NCBI RefSeq assembly: GCF_021655555.1
Contig: NZ_AP023086.1
Coordinates: 1,116,001 to 1,180,000 of the forward strand
DNA length: 64,000 nt
Reading direction: 5' to 3'
Origin: Marinagarivorans cellulosilyticus
GTDB lineage: Bacteria > Pseudomonadota > Gammaproteobacteria > Pseudomonadales > Cellvibrionaceae
Shown: piece after piece, positions 35,778-44,725 of the stretch
Layout: every line of letters starts with the position of its first letter
Position numbering within the stretch: the first letter of the stretch is position 1
Notes under the pieces: generated by a model
Databases searched by the model: none
The model's input: only the letters and a program-made list of their open reading frames with translations
Told to the model about the DNA's origin: nothing
Program-made: the position numbers and the translations under genes

Positions 35778-37175
35778 ATGGCTGATTATGATTACGATCT
35801 GTTAGTGATTGGTGCTGGCCCAGCAGGCGAAGCCGCGGCAATGGCGGCCACCAAATCGGAAATGACCGTTGGTGTTATTGATGCGCAAAGTGACTTAGGT
35901 GGAAATTGCACGCACAAAGGGACTATTCCATCTAAAGCATTAAGGCACGTTGTTAAGCAGGTAATTAACTACCGCAAGCAGCCCGAAATGCTGCATTTAA
36001 ACTCGTTTAATACTATTACTTATCCCGCAGTTTTGCAGGCGGCTAAGTCTATTATTCCTCGTAAAGTAGCCATGCATAAAGCCTATTTTATGCGTAACCG
36101 CATCCATGTGCATTCGGGCTTAGCGCACTTTACTTCGGCTAATTCTGTGGCTGTGGAATATCAAGATAGCCCAACCGATAACATTACGGCAAAGCATATT
36201 TTAATTGCGACAGGCTCAAGACCTTATCGCCCAAGCAATATCGATTTTAATCACCCGCGTATTTACGATAGCGATACTATTTTAAGAATGGCACACACGC
36301 CGCGAACATTGGTAATTTATGGTGCAGGTGTTATCGGTTGTGAATATGCGTCTATCTTTTCTGGCCTTGGCATTAAAGTAGACCTTATTAATAATCGCGA
36401 TAGTTTGTTGTCGTTCTTGGATACTGAAATTACCGATGCGTTGAGCTATCACTTGCGCAATAAAGGGGTTTTGGTTCGTCACGGTGAGCAATTTGATAGT
36501 GTGGATGCTACCGCAGAAATGGTCACGGTACACTTGAAGTCAGGCAAACGCATTAAAGCTGACGCCCTTTTATGGTGTAACGGTCGCTCGGGTAATACCG
36601 AAGATTTGCAGTTAGGTAATGCAGGCCTTGAAGCCAATAGCCGCGGTCAGGTTGAAGTGGATGATGAATACCGCACTGTACAGCCAAGCATTTATGCTGC
36701 TGGTGATGTAGTTGGCTGGCCGAGCTTGGCGAGCGCTTCTTATGATCAGGGGCGAGCGGTGGTCGATTCAATTACTAACCAGCAGGTACGCAAAGTTACA
36801 GACGCCCCAACGGGAATTTATACGTTGCCAGAAATTAGTTCGGTGGGTAAAACCGAGGCCGAGCTTACAGCGGCTAAGGTGCCCTACGAAGTTGGGCGAG
36901 CATTCTTTAAAGATACGGCGCGCGCGCAAATAAGTGGCGATGAAGTCGGCATGCTTAAAATCTTATTTCACTTGGATACGCAGGAAATTTTGGGTATCCA
37001 TTGTTTTGGTGCCGAAGCGGCCGAAATTGTTCACATTGGTCAGGCCATTATGAATCAAACCGGTGAAGCGAATAATATTAATTACTTCACTAATACCACC
37101 TTTAACTACCCAACAATGGCAGAAGCTTACCGGGTAGCGGCGCTTAATGGGCTTAACCGGCTGAAGCGTCAATAG
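35778..37175 (+). CDS. sthA: Soluble pyridine nucleotide transhydrogenase
   Basis: About 465 residues from ATG 35778. FAD-binding LLVIGAGPAGEAAAMAA, the SthA-type active segment GGNCTHKGTIPSKALRH (only one Cys, no redox pair, unlike dihydrolipoamide dehydrogenase), NAD-binding VIYGAGVIGCEYASIF and AAGDVVGWPSLAS are clear. Balances NADPH and NADH, which fits its place after an NADH-driven pump. GTG 35763 is an alternative start; the 35778 ATG gives the usual N-terminus. Confidence 0.95.
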   Translation: MADYDYDLLVIGAGPAGEAAAMAATKSEMTVGVIDAQSDLGGNCTHKGTIPSKALRHVVKQVINYRKQPEMLHLNSFNTITYPAVLQAAKSIIPRKVAMHKAYFMRNRIHVHSGLAHFTSANSVAVEYQDSPTDNITAKHILIATGSRPYRPSNIDFNHPRIYDSDTILRMAHTPRTLVIYGAGVIGCEYASIFSGLGIKVDLINNRDSLLSFLDTEITDALSYHLRNKGVLVRHGEQFDSVDATAEMVTVHLKSGKRIKADALLWCNGRSGNTEDLQLGNAGLEANSRGQVEVDDEYRTVQPSIYAAGDVVGWPSLASASYDQGRAVVDSITNQQVRKVTDAPTGIYTLPEISSVGKTEAELTAAKVPYEVGRAFFKDTARAQISGDEVGMLKILFHLDTQEILGIHCFGAEAAEIVHIGQAIMNQTGEANNINYFTNTTFNYPTMAEAYRVAALNGLNRLKRQ

Positions 37176-37194
37176 TTCTTTATGTTTGTTACCT

Positions 37195-37219
37195 AAAGGG
37201 TCCGTAAGGGCCCTTTTTT
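37195..37219 (+). terminator. Intrinsic terminator of sthA
   Basis: AGGGTCC-GTAA-GGGCCCT stem (one G-T pair) followed by six T, 20 bp after the sthA stop. Confidence 0.85.
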
Positions 37220-37412
37220 GTGTTTGTCGAATGGCGATGTGACAGTCTTCATGAGAATAATCGGTGTTTGGTCACAAATTTTTTGGTGTTATTGAGTGAT
37301 TTTTCTAATTCAGTTGTCGTACAGGCTGAATAAAGCACACTGCTTTCATGACTTATTCGCGGGGTAGGGTTGCGAATGTTGTCTCATTAATACAAATGAC
37401 AAGGTAATGATT

Positions 37413-37895
37413 ATGAAATATTTGGCAGCATTATTATTGGTGGTATCGAGTTCGGCCTTTAGTTTGGAGAAGGGCGGTTCTATGCCTGAGTTTGCGCTAA
37501 CAAACGTAGATGGTTCTGCAACAACTTCTTCGGCAGAGGTCTCTAGAAGCAAGCTAACGTATGTTGATTTTTGGGCGACGTGGTGCGGGCCTTGTAAGCA
37601 GTCGTTTCCGTTTATGAACGCTTTGGTCGAAAAGTACGGTGCTAAAGGTTTGACGGTAACGGCGATTAGCCTTGATGAAGACACCAGCGAAGTCGCCCCG
37701 TTTTTAAAATCAGTGCCAGCTAACTTTGGTGTATTTTATGGCGATGCGGATGACATTGGTGAAAAGGTGCAGCCACCTGGCATGCCGTCTTCGGCGCTTA
37801 TTGATGAAAATGGCAAAATTGTGGCTTTGCATACCGGCTATAACGACAAAATAGCCGCACAGGTGGAGGCTGAAATTGAAGCGCTATTAAAGTAA
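37413..37895 (+). CDS. TlpA-like thiol-disulfide oxidoreductase
   Basis: About 160 residues with a short signal peptide (ends SSAFS) and a thioredoxin/AhpC-TSA fold. The active site is WCGPC, Cys58 and Cys61; the cis-proline loop is PGMPSS. ATG 37413 is chosen because AAGG lies eight bases upstream. Works in the periplasm on protein or cytochrome thiols; partner unknown. Confidence 0.9.
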   Translation: MKYLAALLLVVSSSAFSLEKGGSMPEFALTNVDGSATTSSAEVSRSKLTYVDFWATWCGPCKQSFPFMNALVEKYGAKGLTVTAISLDEDTSEVAPFLKSVPANFGVFYGDADDIGEKVQPPGMPSSALIDENGKIVALHTGYNDKIAAQVEAEIEALLK

Positions 37896-37910
37896 TGCTT
37901 CCTTGCTGTA

Positions 37911-37939
37911 AAAAACGGCCGCAATAGCGGCCCTTTTTT
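37911..37939. terminator. Bidirectional terminator between tlpA-like gene and galE
   Basis: GGCCGC-AATA-GCGGCC (37917-37932) with five A before and six T after, so it works for both convergent genes. Confidence 0.9.
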
Positions 37940-37957
37940 ATGGTGCTACGCGATGGA

Positions 37958-38980
37958 CTAGTCGCGATAACCGTTAGGGTTGTTCGATTGCCAGCGCCAA
38001 GTGTCTTTTACCATTCGCTCAATATCATATTGCGCAACCCAGCCCAATTCGGCTTTGGCAAAAGAGGGGTCGGCGTAACAAGCGGCAATATCGCCAGTAC
38101 GGCGCGGCACTATTTCAAGTGGGATTTCTTTGCCGCAAGCCTTTTCAAAAGCTTTAACGACCTCAAGAACGCTATAACCATGGCCAGTCCCAAGGTTCCA
38201 AACATAGCTGCCGGCAGCTTTGTTCGTGAGTTTTTGTAGTGCAGCAACATGGCCGCGGGCGAGGTCGACCACGTGAATGTAATCGCGTACGCCAGTGCCG
38301 TCGGTTGTGTTGTAGTCGTCACCGAATACGCGCAGTTGCGGTAGTTTGCCCACTGCAACCTGGGCAACAAACGGTAGCAGGTTGTTGGGAATGCCTTTTG
38401 GGTCTTCACCAATGGTACCGCTTTCGTGGGCGCCAATTGGGTTGAAGTAACGTAATAACCCAACCTTCAATGCGTTTTTAGGTGACTTACAGGCGTCCTG
38501 CAGAATCTCCTCTACCATTAGCTTGCTTCGCCCGTAGGGGTTGGTGGCACCTGTAGGGAAGTCCTCTTTGATGGGGACCGTGTGCGGGTCGCCGTAAACG
38601 GTAGCTGAAGAGCTGAATAGCAAATGCTTTGCGCCAAATTCGTTCATAACTTCGGCAACGGCGACAGAGCCCTCCACGTTAACGTGGTAATAGCGCAGTG
38701 GAATCTCGTTAGACTCCCCCACGGCCTTTAGGCCGGCAAAATGAATCACGCCCTCAATGTTACCTTCCTGCTCAAAAATGGCGCGTAGTGCGTTGCGGTC
38801 GGTGACATCACTTTGGTAAAACGGAATCTTTTGCTGTGTGATTTTTTCTACGCGAGAAAGGGATTCGGCGCTGCTGTTGCATAAGTTGTCTACAACACAG
38901 ACCTCAAACCCTGCGGCGATTAGCTCTATTAGGGTGTGGCTGCCAATGTAGCCAGCGCCGCCGGTTACTAATATCTTCAT
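37958..38980 (-). CDS. galE: UDP-glucose 4-epimerase
   Basis: 340 residues of the extended SDR family: ILVTGGAGYIGSHT nucleotide-binding loop, LFSSSATVYG serine, YGRSK catalytic Tyr/Lys, and RPGDIAACYADP-like segment near the end (RRTGDIAACYADP). Interconverts UDP-glucose and UDP-galactose for Leloir metabolism and cell-surface glycans. Confidence 0.97.
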   Translation of the reverse strand: MKILVTGGAGYIGSHTLIELIAAGFEVCVVDNLCNSSAESLSRVEKITQQKIPFYQSDVTDRNALRAIFEQEGNIEGVIHFAGLKAVGESNEIPLRYYHVNVEGSVAVAEVMNEFGAKHLLFSSSATVYGDPHTVPIKEDFPTGATNPYGRSKLMVEEILQDACKSPKNALKVGLLRYFNPIGAHESGTIGEDPKGIPNNLLPFVAQVAVGKLPQLRVFGDDYNTTDGTGVRDYIHVVDLARGHVAALQKLTNKAAGSYVWNLGTGHGYSVLEVVKAFEKACGKEIPLEIVPRRTGDIAACYADPSFAKAELGWVAQYDIERMVKDTWRWQSNNPNGYRD

Positions 38981-39357
38981 GGGTTATCCAATGGTCAAAA
39001 ACATTATTATGGCATAGCTTTAAGGTTAACAATAACTAGGGATGCATTGCGAATTGATGGCTTGCTTCTTGTATGTCCGATTGGGTGGCGTCGTGCCATG
39101 CCAGCGTTTTGACGGTATTTTGAAGTCGCGTATTGAATACGGCTATTGGCGACAAAGAATCTAAAATTATCTAGGTGTCGTAGAGTTTTTTGGTCTACTT
39201 TTAGAGTAGTTGAGTACGATTAGTAATATCAGATTGTCATTTTTTGTATCTTGTAAGGTAAGTATCAATCAGAACTATGTGGCCGTATCGGTTGTCCGAT
39301 GTATAGAGTGGTAAGAATAACCGCAGTACGGGTTTGCCAGAGAGTGAGGAGCCAGCT
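38981..39357. other. Divergent region between galE and prkA
   Basis: No gene or strong stem-loop seen. A weak TGG-N-TTG pair near 39281 is off by one base from sigma-54 spacing and is not called. Confidence 0.5.
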
Positions 39358-41280
39358 ATGTCTATCTTTAATCATTATCAGCAGCGTTATGAAAAGACTC
39401 AGGAAGAAGAACTGAGTATTCAAGAATACCTCGATTTATGTAAAAAGGACCCTTCGGTGTATGCCAGTGCTGCTGAGCGAATGCTGCTTGCAATCGGCGA
39501 GCCCGAGCTTGTGGATACGGCTCGCGAGCCACGCTTAAGCCGTATGTTCTCAAATAAAATTATTAAACGTTATGAAGCTTTTGAAGAATTTTATGGCATG
39601 GAGGAGGCCATCGAGCAGATTGTTTCCTTCTTCAAGCATGCCGCACAAGGCTTGGAAGAGAAAAAGCAAATTCTTTATTTGCTTGGGCCTGTTGGCGGTG
39701 GTAAATCCTCGTTAGCCGAAAAACTTAAAAGCTTAATGGAAAAGCAGCCTATTTACTGCATTAAAGGCTCGCCAGTTTTTGAATCGCCCTTGGGGCTTTT
39801 TAACCCTGATGAAGATGCGGCTATTCTTGAAGAAGATTACGGAATTCATCGGCGCTACCTTAAAACCATTATGTCGCCTTGGGCTGTTAAGCGGCTGCAC
39901 GAATTTGGTGGCGACATTAGCCAATTTAAGGTCGTGAAAGTTTACCCCTCTATATTGGACCAAACAGCAATTTCTAAGACAGAGCCTGGCGACGAAAACA
40001 ATCAAGATATTTCTTCGTTAGTGGGTAAGGTCGATATTCGAAAGCTGGAAGAATTCCCCCAAAACGATCCTGATGCCTATAGTTTTTCTGGCGGCTTGTG
40101 CCGCTCCAATCAAGGCTTGATGGAATTTGTCGAGATGTTTAAAGCGCCGATTAAGGTGCTGCACCCATTATTAACGGCTACCCAAGAAGGTAACTTTAAT
40201 AGTACCGAAGGCTTGGGTGCCATACCCTTTGAGGGGGTTGTGCTTGCGCACTCGAATGAGTCTGAATGGCAAACATTTAAAAACAATAAAAATAACGAAG
40301 CGTTTATCGATCGTGTTTATATTGTTAAGGTGCCTTACTGTCTTCGTGTATCAGAAGAAATTCATATCTATGAAAAACTGCTCGAAACCAGTTCTCTGGC
40401 GCATTCCCCCTGTGCGCCAGATACGCTGAAAATGTTGGCGCAGTTTACCGTGTTGTCGCGCTTAAAAGAGCCAGAAAACTCCAATACCTTCTCGAAAATG
40501 CGGGTTTATGATGGGCAGAATTTAAAAGATACCGACCCTAAAGCAAAGTCTTTACAGGAATATAAAGACATGGCTGGTGTTGACGAAGGCATGGATGGCC
40601 TATCTACGCGCTTTGCATTCAAAATACTGTCTAAGGTTTTCAATTTCGACCCAACCGAAGTTGCCGCAAACCCAGTGCATTTGTTATACGTGCTTGAGCA
40701 GCGTATAGAGCAAGAGCAATTTGCCGAAGAAGTCGCAGCGCGTTATTTACGCTTTATTAAAGAATACTTGGCGCCAAGGTACGTAGAGTTTATTGGCAAA
40801 GAAATACAAACAGCTTACTTGGAATCCTATGCCGAGTACGGTCAGAATATCTTTGACCGCTATGTGACCTATGCCGATTTTTGGATTCAAGATCAAGAGT
40901 TTAGAGACCCCGAAACCGGTGAGATTCTCAACCGTGTAGCGTTAAACGAAGAACTGGAAAAAATAGAAAAGCCTGCCGGAATTAGCAATCCTAAAGATTT
41001 TCGTAATGAAATTGTTAATTTTGTCTTGCGCGCTAGGGCTAATAATAATGGCAAAAACCCTGCGTGGAATAGCTACGAGAAACTGCGAACAGTCATCGAG
41101 AAGAAAATGTTCTCCAATACTGAAGACTTGTTGCCGGTGATTTCGTTTAGTGCAAAATCGAGCAAAGAGGACAAGAAAAAGCATCAAGATTTTGTGGATC
41201 GCATGGTTGAGCGAGGTTACACGGAAAAACAAGTTCGCTTATTGTCTGAATGGTACCTGCGCGTGCGTAAATCGCAGTAG
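39358..41280 (+). CDS. yeaG: PrkA/YeaG family serine protein kinase
   Basis: 640 residues from ATG 39358; GAGGAG lies six bases before it. An AAA-type N-terminal domain contains Walker A GPVGGGKSS (from residue 110) and the C-terminal PrkA domain follows. The start SIFNHYQQRYEKTQEEELSIQEYL matches enterobacterial YeaG closely. In Escherichia coli it is induced by nutrient stress with YeaH. First gene of the conserved yeaG-yeaH-ycgB operon. Confidence 0.96.
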   Translation: MSIFNHYQQRYEKTQEEELSIQEYLDLCKKDPSVYASAAERMLLAIGEPELVDTAREPRLSRMFSNKIIKRYEAFEEFYGMEEAIEQIVSFFKHAAQGLEEKKQILYLLGPVGGGKSSLAEKLKSLMEKQPIYCIKGSPVFESPLGLFNPDEDAAILEEDYGIHRRYLKTIMSPWAVKRLHEFGGDISQFKVVKVYPSILDQTAISKTEPGDENNQDISSLVGKVDIRKLEEFPQNDPDAYSFSGGLCRSNQGLMEFVEMFKAPIKVLHPLLTATQEGNFNSTEGLGAIPFEGVVLAHSNESEWQTFKNNKNNEAFIDRVYIVKVPYCLRVSEEIHIYEKLLETSSLAHSPCAPDTLKMLAQFTVLSRLKEPENSNTFSKMRVYDGQNLKDTDPKAKSLQEYKDMAGVDEGMDGLSTRFAFKILSKVFNFDPTEVAANPVHLLYVLEQRIEQEQFAEEVAARYLRFIKEYLAPRYVEFIGKEIQTAYLESYAEYGQNIFDRYVTYADFWIQDQEFRDPETGEILNRVALNEELEKIEKPAGISNPKDFRNEIVNFVLRARANNNGKNPAWNSYEKLRTVIEKKMFSNTEDLLPVISFSAKSSKEDKKKHQDFVDRMVERGYTEKQVRLLSEWYLRVRKSQ

Positions 41281-41307
41281 TTGTTATTACTGCTTAATTA
41301 CGTTACT

Positions 41308-41323
41308 GGGGCCTTTGGGCCCC
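41308..41323 (+). other. Hairpin just before the yeaH ribosome site
   Basis: GGGGCC-TTTG-GGCCCC lies two bases before GCAGGAG, the ribosome site of yeaH. No T run follows, so it is not a standard terminator; it may set RNA stability or translation between the two genes. Confidence 0.45.
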
Positions 41324-41336
41324 TGCAGGAGAGCTT

Positions 41337-42611
41337 ATGAGCTATGTAGTCGACCGACGCCTAAATTCGAAAAACAAAAGTACTGTTAATCGCGAGCGCT
41401 TTTTGCGCCGTTATCGGGGCCATATCAAAAAGGCCGTATCCGATGCTATTGATAAACGCTCTATTACCGATTTGGATTCTGGCGAAAAAATATCTATACC
41501 CTCGAAAGATGTTAGCGAACCCACGTTTAGCCATGGCGATGGTGGACGTCGCGATCGCGTATTGCCAGGCAATGAAGAGTTTGTTAGTGGCGATAAAATT
41601 AAGCGCCCGCAAGGCGGAGGCTCTGGTGGCGGCAGTGGTAGTGGCGCGAGTGATTCCGGTGAGGGCGATGACGATTTTGTTTTTCAGATCACCCAAGAAG
41701 AATTTCTAAACTTTATGTTTGACGATTTGGCGCTACCAAATTTAGTTAAGCGCCAACTCGCCGGTGATGAGGAGTTTAAATACCACCGTGCCGGCATTAG
41801 TAATGAAGGTAACCCTGGGCAAGTTAATATTGTTCGAACACTTAAGTCTGCCAATGCTAGGCGCATAGCGTTAACCGGTAAAAAGCGCAAAAAATTGCGT
41901 GCGCTAGAGGCGCGGTTAGAAGAAATAACGCCACCAGCTAACGAACTGGACGAAGCTGAGGCCGATACTCTACGCGATGAAATTGAAGTGCTGCGCAAAA
42001 AAATTAAGGCGGTACCTTGGCTGGATGATTTTGATGTTAAGTACAACTTGCAGGTTAAGCACCCGGTGCCGCGTTCACGAGCTGTGATGTTTTGCATTAT
42101 GGATGTTTCGGGCTCGATGGATCAAGCTACCAAAGATGTCGCTAAGCGTTTCTTTTTGCTTTTGTATCTTTTTTTACAGCGCAATTACGATAAAACCGAA
42201 GTTGTGTTTATTCGCCACCATACCAGCGCAAAAGAAGTGGATGAGCAAGAATTCTTTTACAGCCGTGAAACAGGCGGGACCATTGTTTCAAGCGCTTTGA
42301 AGATGATGGATGAAATTATCAAAGATCGCTATCCCGCGAGCGAGTGGAATATTTATGGCGCCCAAGCGTCTGACGGCGACAATTGGAATGATGATTCGAC
42401 ACACTGCCATAAATTACTTATCGATAACATAATGCCTGCTGTGCAGTATTTCTCCTATATTGAAATCACACCGCGGGATCATCAAGCGCTTTGGCATGCT
42501 TACGAAGAGGTACAAAAGGCATTTCCTGATGCTTTTGCTATGCGTCACCTAGTGACCGCAGCAGACATCTACCCGATATTCCGTGAGTTGTTCCAAAAGA
42601 AGGCGGCCTAA
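41337..42611 (+). CDS. yeaH: YeaH family protein (DUF444)
   Basis: 424 residues. Start YVVDRRLNSKNKSTVNRERFLRR, a glycine/serine-rich linker (about residues 88-105), and a C-terminal von Willebrand-like segment (CIMDVSGSMDQATKD with MIDAS DxSxS). Highly conserved partner of YeaG, function in stress adaptation not biochemically defined. GCAGGAG gives a strong ribosome site. Confidence 0.96.
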   Translation: MSYVVDRRLNSKNKSTVNRERFLRRYRGHIKKAVSDAIDKRSITDLDSGEKISIPSKDVSEPTFSHGDGGRRDRVLPGNEEFVSGDKIKRPQGGGSGGGSGSGASDSGEGDDDFVFQITQEEFLNFMFDDLALPNLVKRQLAGDEEFKYHRAGISNEGNPGQVNIVRTLKSANARRIALTGKKRKKLRALEARLEEITPPANELDEAEADTLRDEIEVLRKKIKAVPWLDDFDVKYNLQVKHPVPRSRAVMFCIMDVSGSMDQATKDVAKRFFLLLYLFLQRNYDKTEVVFIRHHTSAKEVDEQEFFYSRETGGTIVSSALKMMDEIIKDRYPASEWNIYGAQASDGDNWNDDSTHCHKLLIDNIMPAVQYFSYIEITPRDHQALWHAYEEVQKAFPDAFAMRHLVTAADIYPIFRELFQKKAA

Positions 42612-42614
42612 ATT

Positions 42615-44138
42615 ATGAGCAAGCCCATCTCTACTAGTTCGGAATGGACGTTTGATCTTATTCAGCGTTACGACAAAGAAATTAGCGTAATCGCAGAAGA
42701 CTTCAAACTGGATACTTATCGCAACCAAATTGAAATTATCAGCTCAGAACAAATGATGGATGCTTATGCGTCTGTCGGCATGCCCATTGGCTATAACCAC
42801 TGGTCTTATGGTAAACAGTTTTTGGGCGTGGAACAGGGCTACAAACGCGGTCAAATGGGGCTAGCCTACGAGATTGTGATTAACTCGGACCCTTGTATTT
42901 CTTATTTGATGGAAGAAAACACCATGATGATGCAGGCGCTGGTTATTGCGCACGCGTGTTATGGGCATAACTCATTTTTTAAAGGCAACTACCTTTTTCG
43001 AACTTGGACGGATGCTTCGGCCATTATCGATTATTTGGTTTTTGCTAAAAACTATATTGCTAAATGCGAAGAAAAATACGGCGTGGATGCCGTAGAGAAT
43101 TTGCTGGATTCTTGCCACGCAATAATGAACTACGGAGTGGATCGTTATAAGCGGCCTTATCCACTTTCGCAGCATGAAGAGGAAGCTAGGCAAAAAGAAC
43201 GCGAAGAATATTTGCAGCAGCAAGTGAACGACTTGTGGCGAACCATACCTATTGACGGTATCGATAAAAAAGAAGAGCAAAGTCGGCGAGTACCAGAAGA
43301 GCCGCAAGAAAACCTATTGTATTTTTTTGAAAAGCACGCGCCGTTACTCGAGCCTTGGCAGCGTGAAGTGGTGCGTATTGTACGCAAGTTAGCACAATAC
43401 TTTTACCCGCAAAAGCAAACGCAAGTGATGAATGAAGGTTGGGCAACGTTTTGGCACCACAGCATAATGAACGAGATGTATGACCGCGGTTTAATTACTG
43501 AAGGTTTTATGCTGGAGTTTATGCAATCACACTCTGGGGTTATTTATCAGCCGTCTTTTAATAGCCGTTATTACAGCGGTATAAACCCTTATACCTTAGG
43601 GTTTAATATGATGCAGGATATTAAACGCATCTGCCAAAATCCAACGGATGAAGATAAACAATGGTTTCCTGAAATAGCCGGTAGCGATTGGTTAACAACT
43701 CTTGATTTTGCAATGCGTAACTTCAAAGACGAAAGCTTTATTCTGCAGTTTTTATCCCCCAAATTAATGCGCGATCTTAAGTTGTTTTGCATTTTAGATG
43801 ATGATAAAAATCAGACTATTGATGTCGCGGCGATTCACGATGAAAGCGGGTATCGCATAGTGCGAGAAGCGTTATCGGCGCAATACAATTTAAGCAACCG
43901 AGAGCCTAATATTCAGGTTTACAGCGTTGCAGTTCGAGGTGATCGTTCTTTAACTTTGCACCATACTCGCCACAACCGCATGCCGTTAGAGTTAAAAGGA
44001 GCCGATGAGGTGCTGCGCCATATTCACCGCTTGTGGGGGTTTGATGTGCACTTGTATTCTGTTGATGATGGCGATGTGAAACAAGATTTTCACTGCCCAG
44101 AACCTATCGTCCAAGTACCAATGGCTCAAACATCATAG
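42615..44138 (+). CDS. ycgB: SpoVR family protein
   Basis: 507 residues, YcgB/SpoVR family (EWTFDLIQRYDKEISVIAEDF, GYNHWSYGKQFLGVEQGYKRGQ, MNEGWATFWHH). Three bases after yeaH, so cotranscribed. The family always travels with PrkA and YeaH; the molecular role is unknown. The MITE at 44168 lies 30 bp after its stop codon. Confidence 0.96.
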   Translation: MSKPISTSSEWTFDLIQRYDKEISVIAEDFKLDTYRNQIEIISSEQMMDAYASVGMPIGYNHWSYGKQFLGVEQGYKRGQMGLAYEIVINSDPCISYLMEENTMMMQALVIAHACYGHNSFFKGNYLFRTWTDASAIIDYLVFAKNYIAKCEEKYGVDAVENLLDSCHAIMNYGVDRYKRPYPLSQHEEEARQKEREEYLQQQVNDLWRTIPIDGIDKKEEQSRRVPEEPQENLLYFFEKHAPLLEPWQREVVRIVRKLAQYFYPQKQTQVMNEGWATFWHHSIMNEMYDRGLITEGFMLEFMQSHSGVIYQPSFNSRYYSGINPYTLGFNMMQDIKRICQNPTDEDKQWFPEIAGSDWLTTLDFAMRNFKDESFILQFLSPKLMRDLKLFCILDDDKNQTIDVAAIHDESGYRIVREALSAQYNLSNREPNIQVYSVAVRGDRSLTLHHTRHNRMPLELKGADEVLRHIHRLWGFDVHLYSVDDGDVKQDFHCPEPIVQVPMAQTS

Positions 44139-44167
44139 TGGTATTTGTGGTGCACGTCTGTGCGTGT

Positions 44168-44310
44168 CAATGTCATTAACTTAAGGCAAGTTAAGCGGTA
44201 GGCGGTGATTTTTCAGGACCCTCACGCGCCGGGAGCGCGTGCGGAGCGCCCATGGATTGGCTTGAGCGAGTCCAGAAAAATTGTCGGCTGCCGCTAAGTT
44301 AATGACATTG
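44168..44310. mobile_element. 143-bp MITE with 16-bp perfect terminal inverted repeats
   Basis: CAATGTCATTAACTTA (44168-44183) is repeated as an exact inverted copy at 44295-44310. Just outside, CTGTGCGTGT is repeated directly at 44158-44167 and 44311-44320, a 10-bp target-site duplication. The interior has no open frame but further imperfect inverted sequence (AGCGGTAGGCGG and CGGCTGCCGCT sides) and a GC-rich hairpin. This is a non-autonomous element that would depend on a transposase in trans; TSD length would suit an IS4-like family. Confidence 0.85.
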
Positions 44311-44404
44311 CTGTGCGTGTAGGTCTACAAATACGGAGTAGCGAATTAGTTATATGCAGCGGATAAATACATAGGCGCGGCCGATACGGCAGCGCCTTTT
44401 TGCG

Positions 44405-44725
44405 TTAGTGAGGTTGTGTATTTTTGTGGTGCGGAGCCGCAAAGTGAGGCGCGTAGCCGCTGGCATCCATGCCTTGCTGGGGGGCTGGATCGTAATCGCT
44501 TGTGGGAATATGGGTGTGTGACTCCTCGGGTAAGTAACTATCGCCCATTGTGGCAAAAATCAGTGTTAGTTCGTGCTCTACACTTTTCCCTATTTGTTTG
44601 CTTAGTTGCGCTATGCCCATGTGCCCTCCCGCAAAGAAAACGTCGTTTCCCTGTAGTATAGTCTTGCTGTGGTTTGCCATAAGCATCGATTCTTCTGGGT
44701 ATAGGGTTTGATATAACCAATGCAT
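44405..44725 (-). CDS. Hypothetical protein, low support
   Basis: 106 residues from ATG 44725 (GAGGAAA upstream). Polar and His-rich at the C-terminus (HIPTSDYDPAP, HFAAPHHKNTQPH), no membrane segment, no family. Its start overlaps the divergent histidine kinase start by six bases, which is odd. It may be a real small gene or chance. Confidence 0.4.
   Translation of the reverse strand: MHWLYQTLYPEESMLMANHSKTILQGNDVFFAGGHMGIAQLSKQIGKSVEHELTLIFATMGDSYLPEESHTHIPTSDYDPAPQQGMDASGYAPHFAAPHHKNTQPH

Noticed and set aside
39270..39300. Sigma-54 promoter before prkA
   Set aside because: TGGCCG and TTGT are one base off the required spacing and lack the GC at -12.
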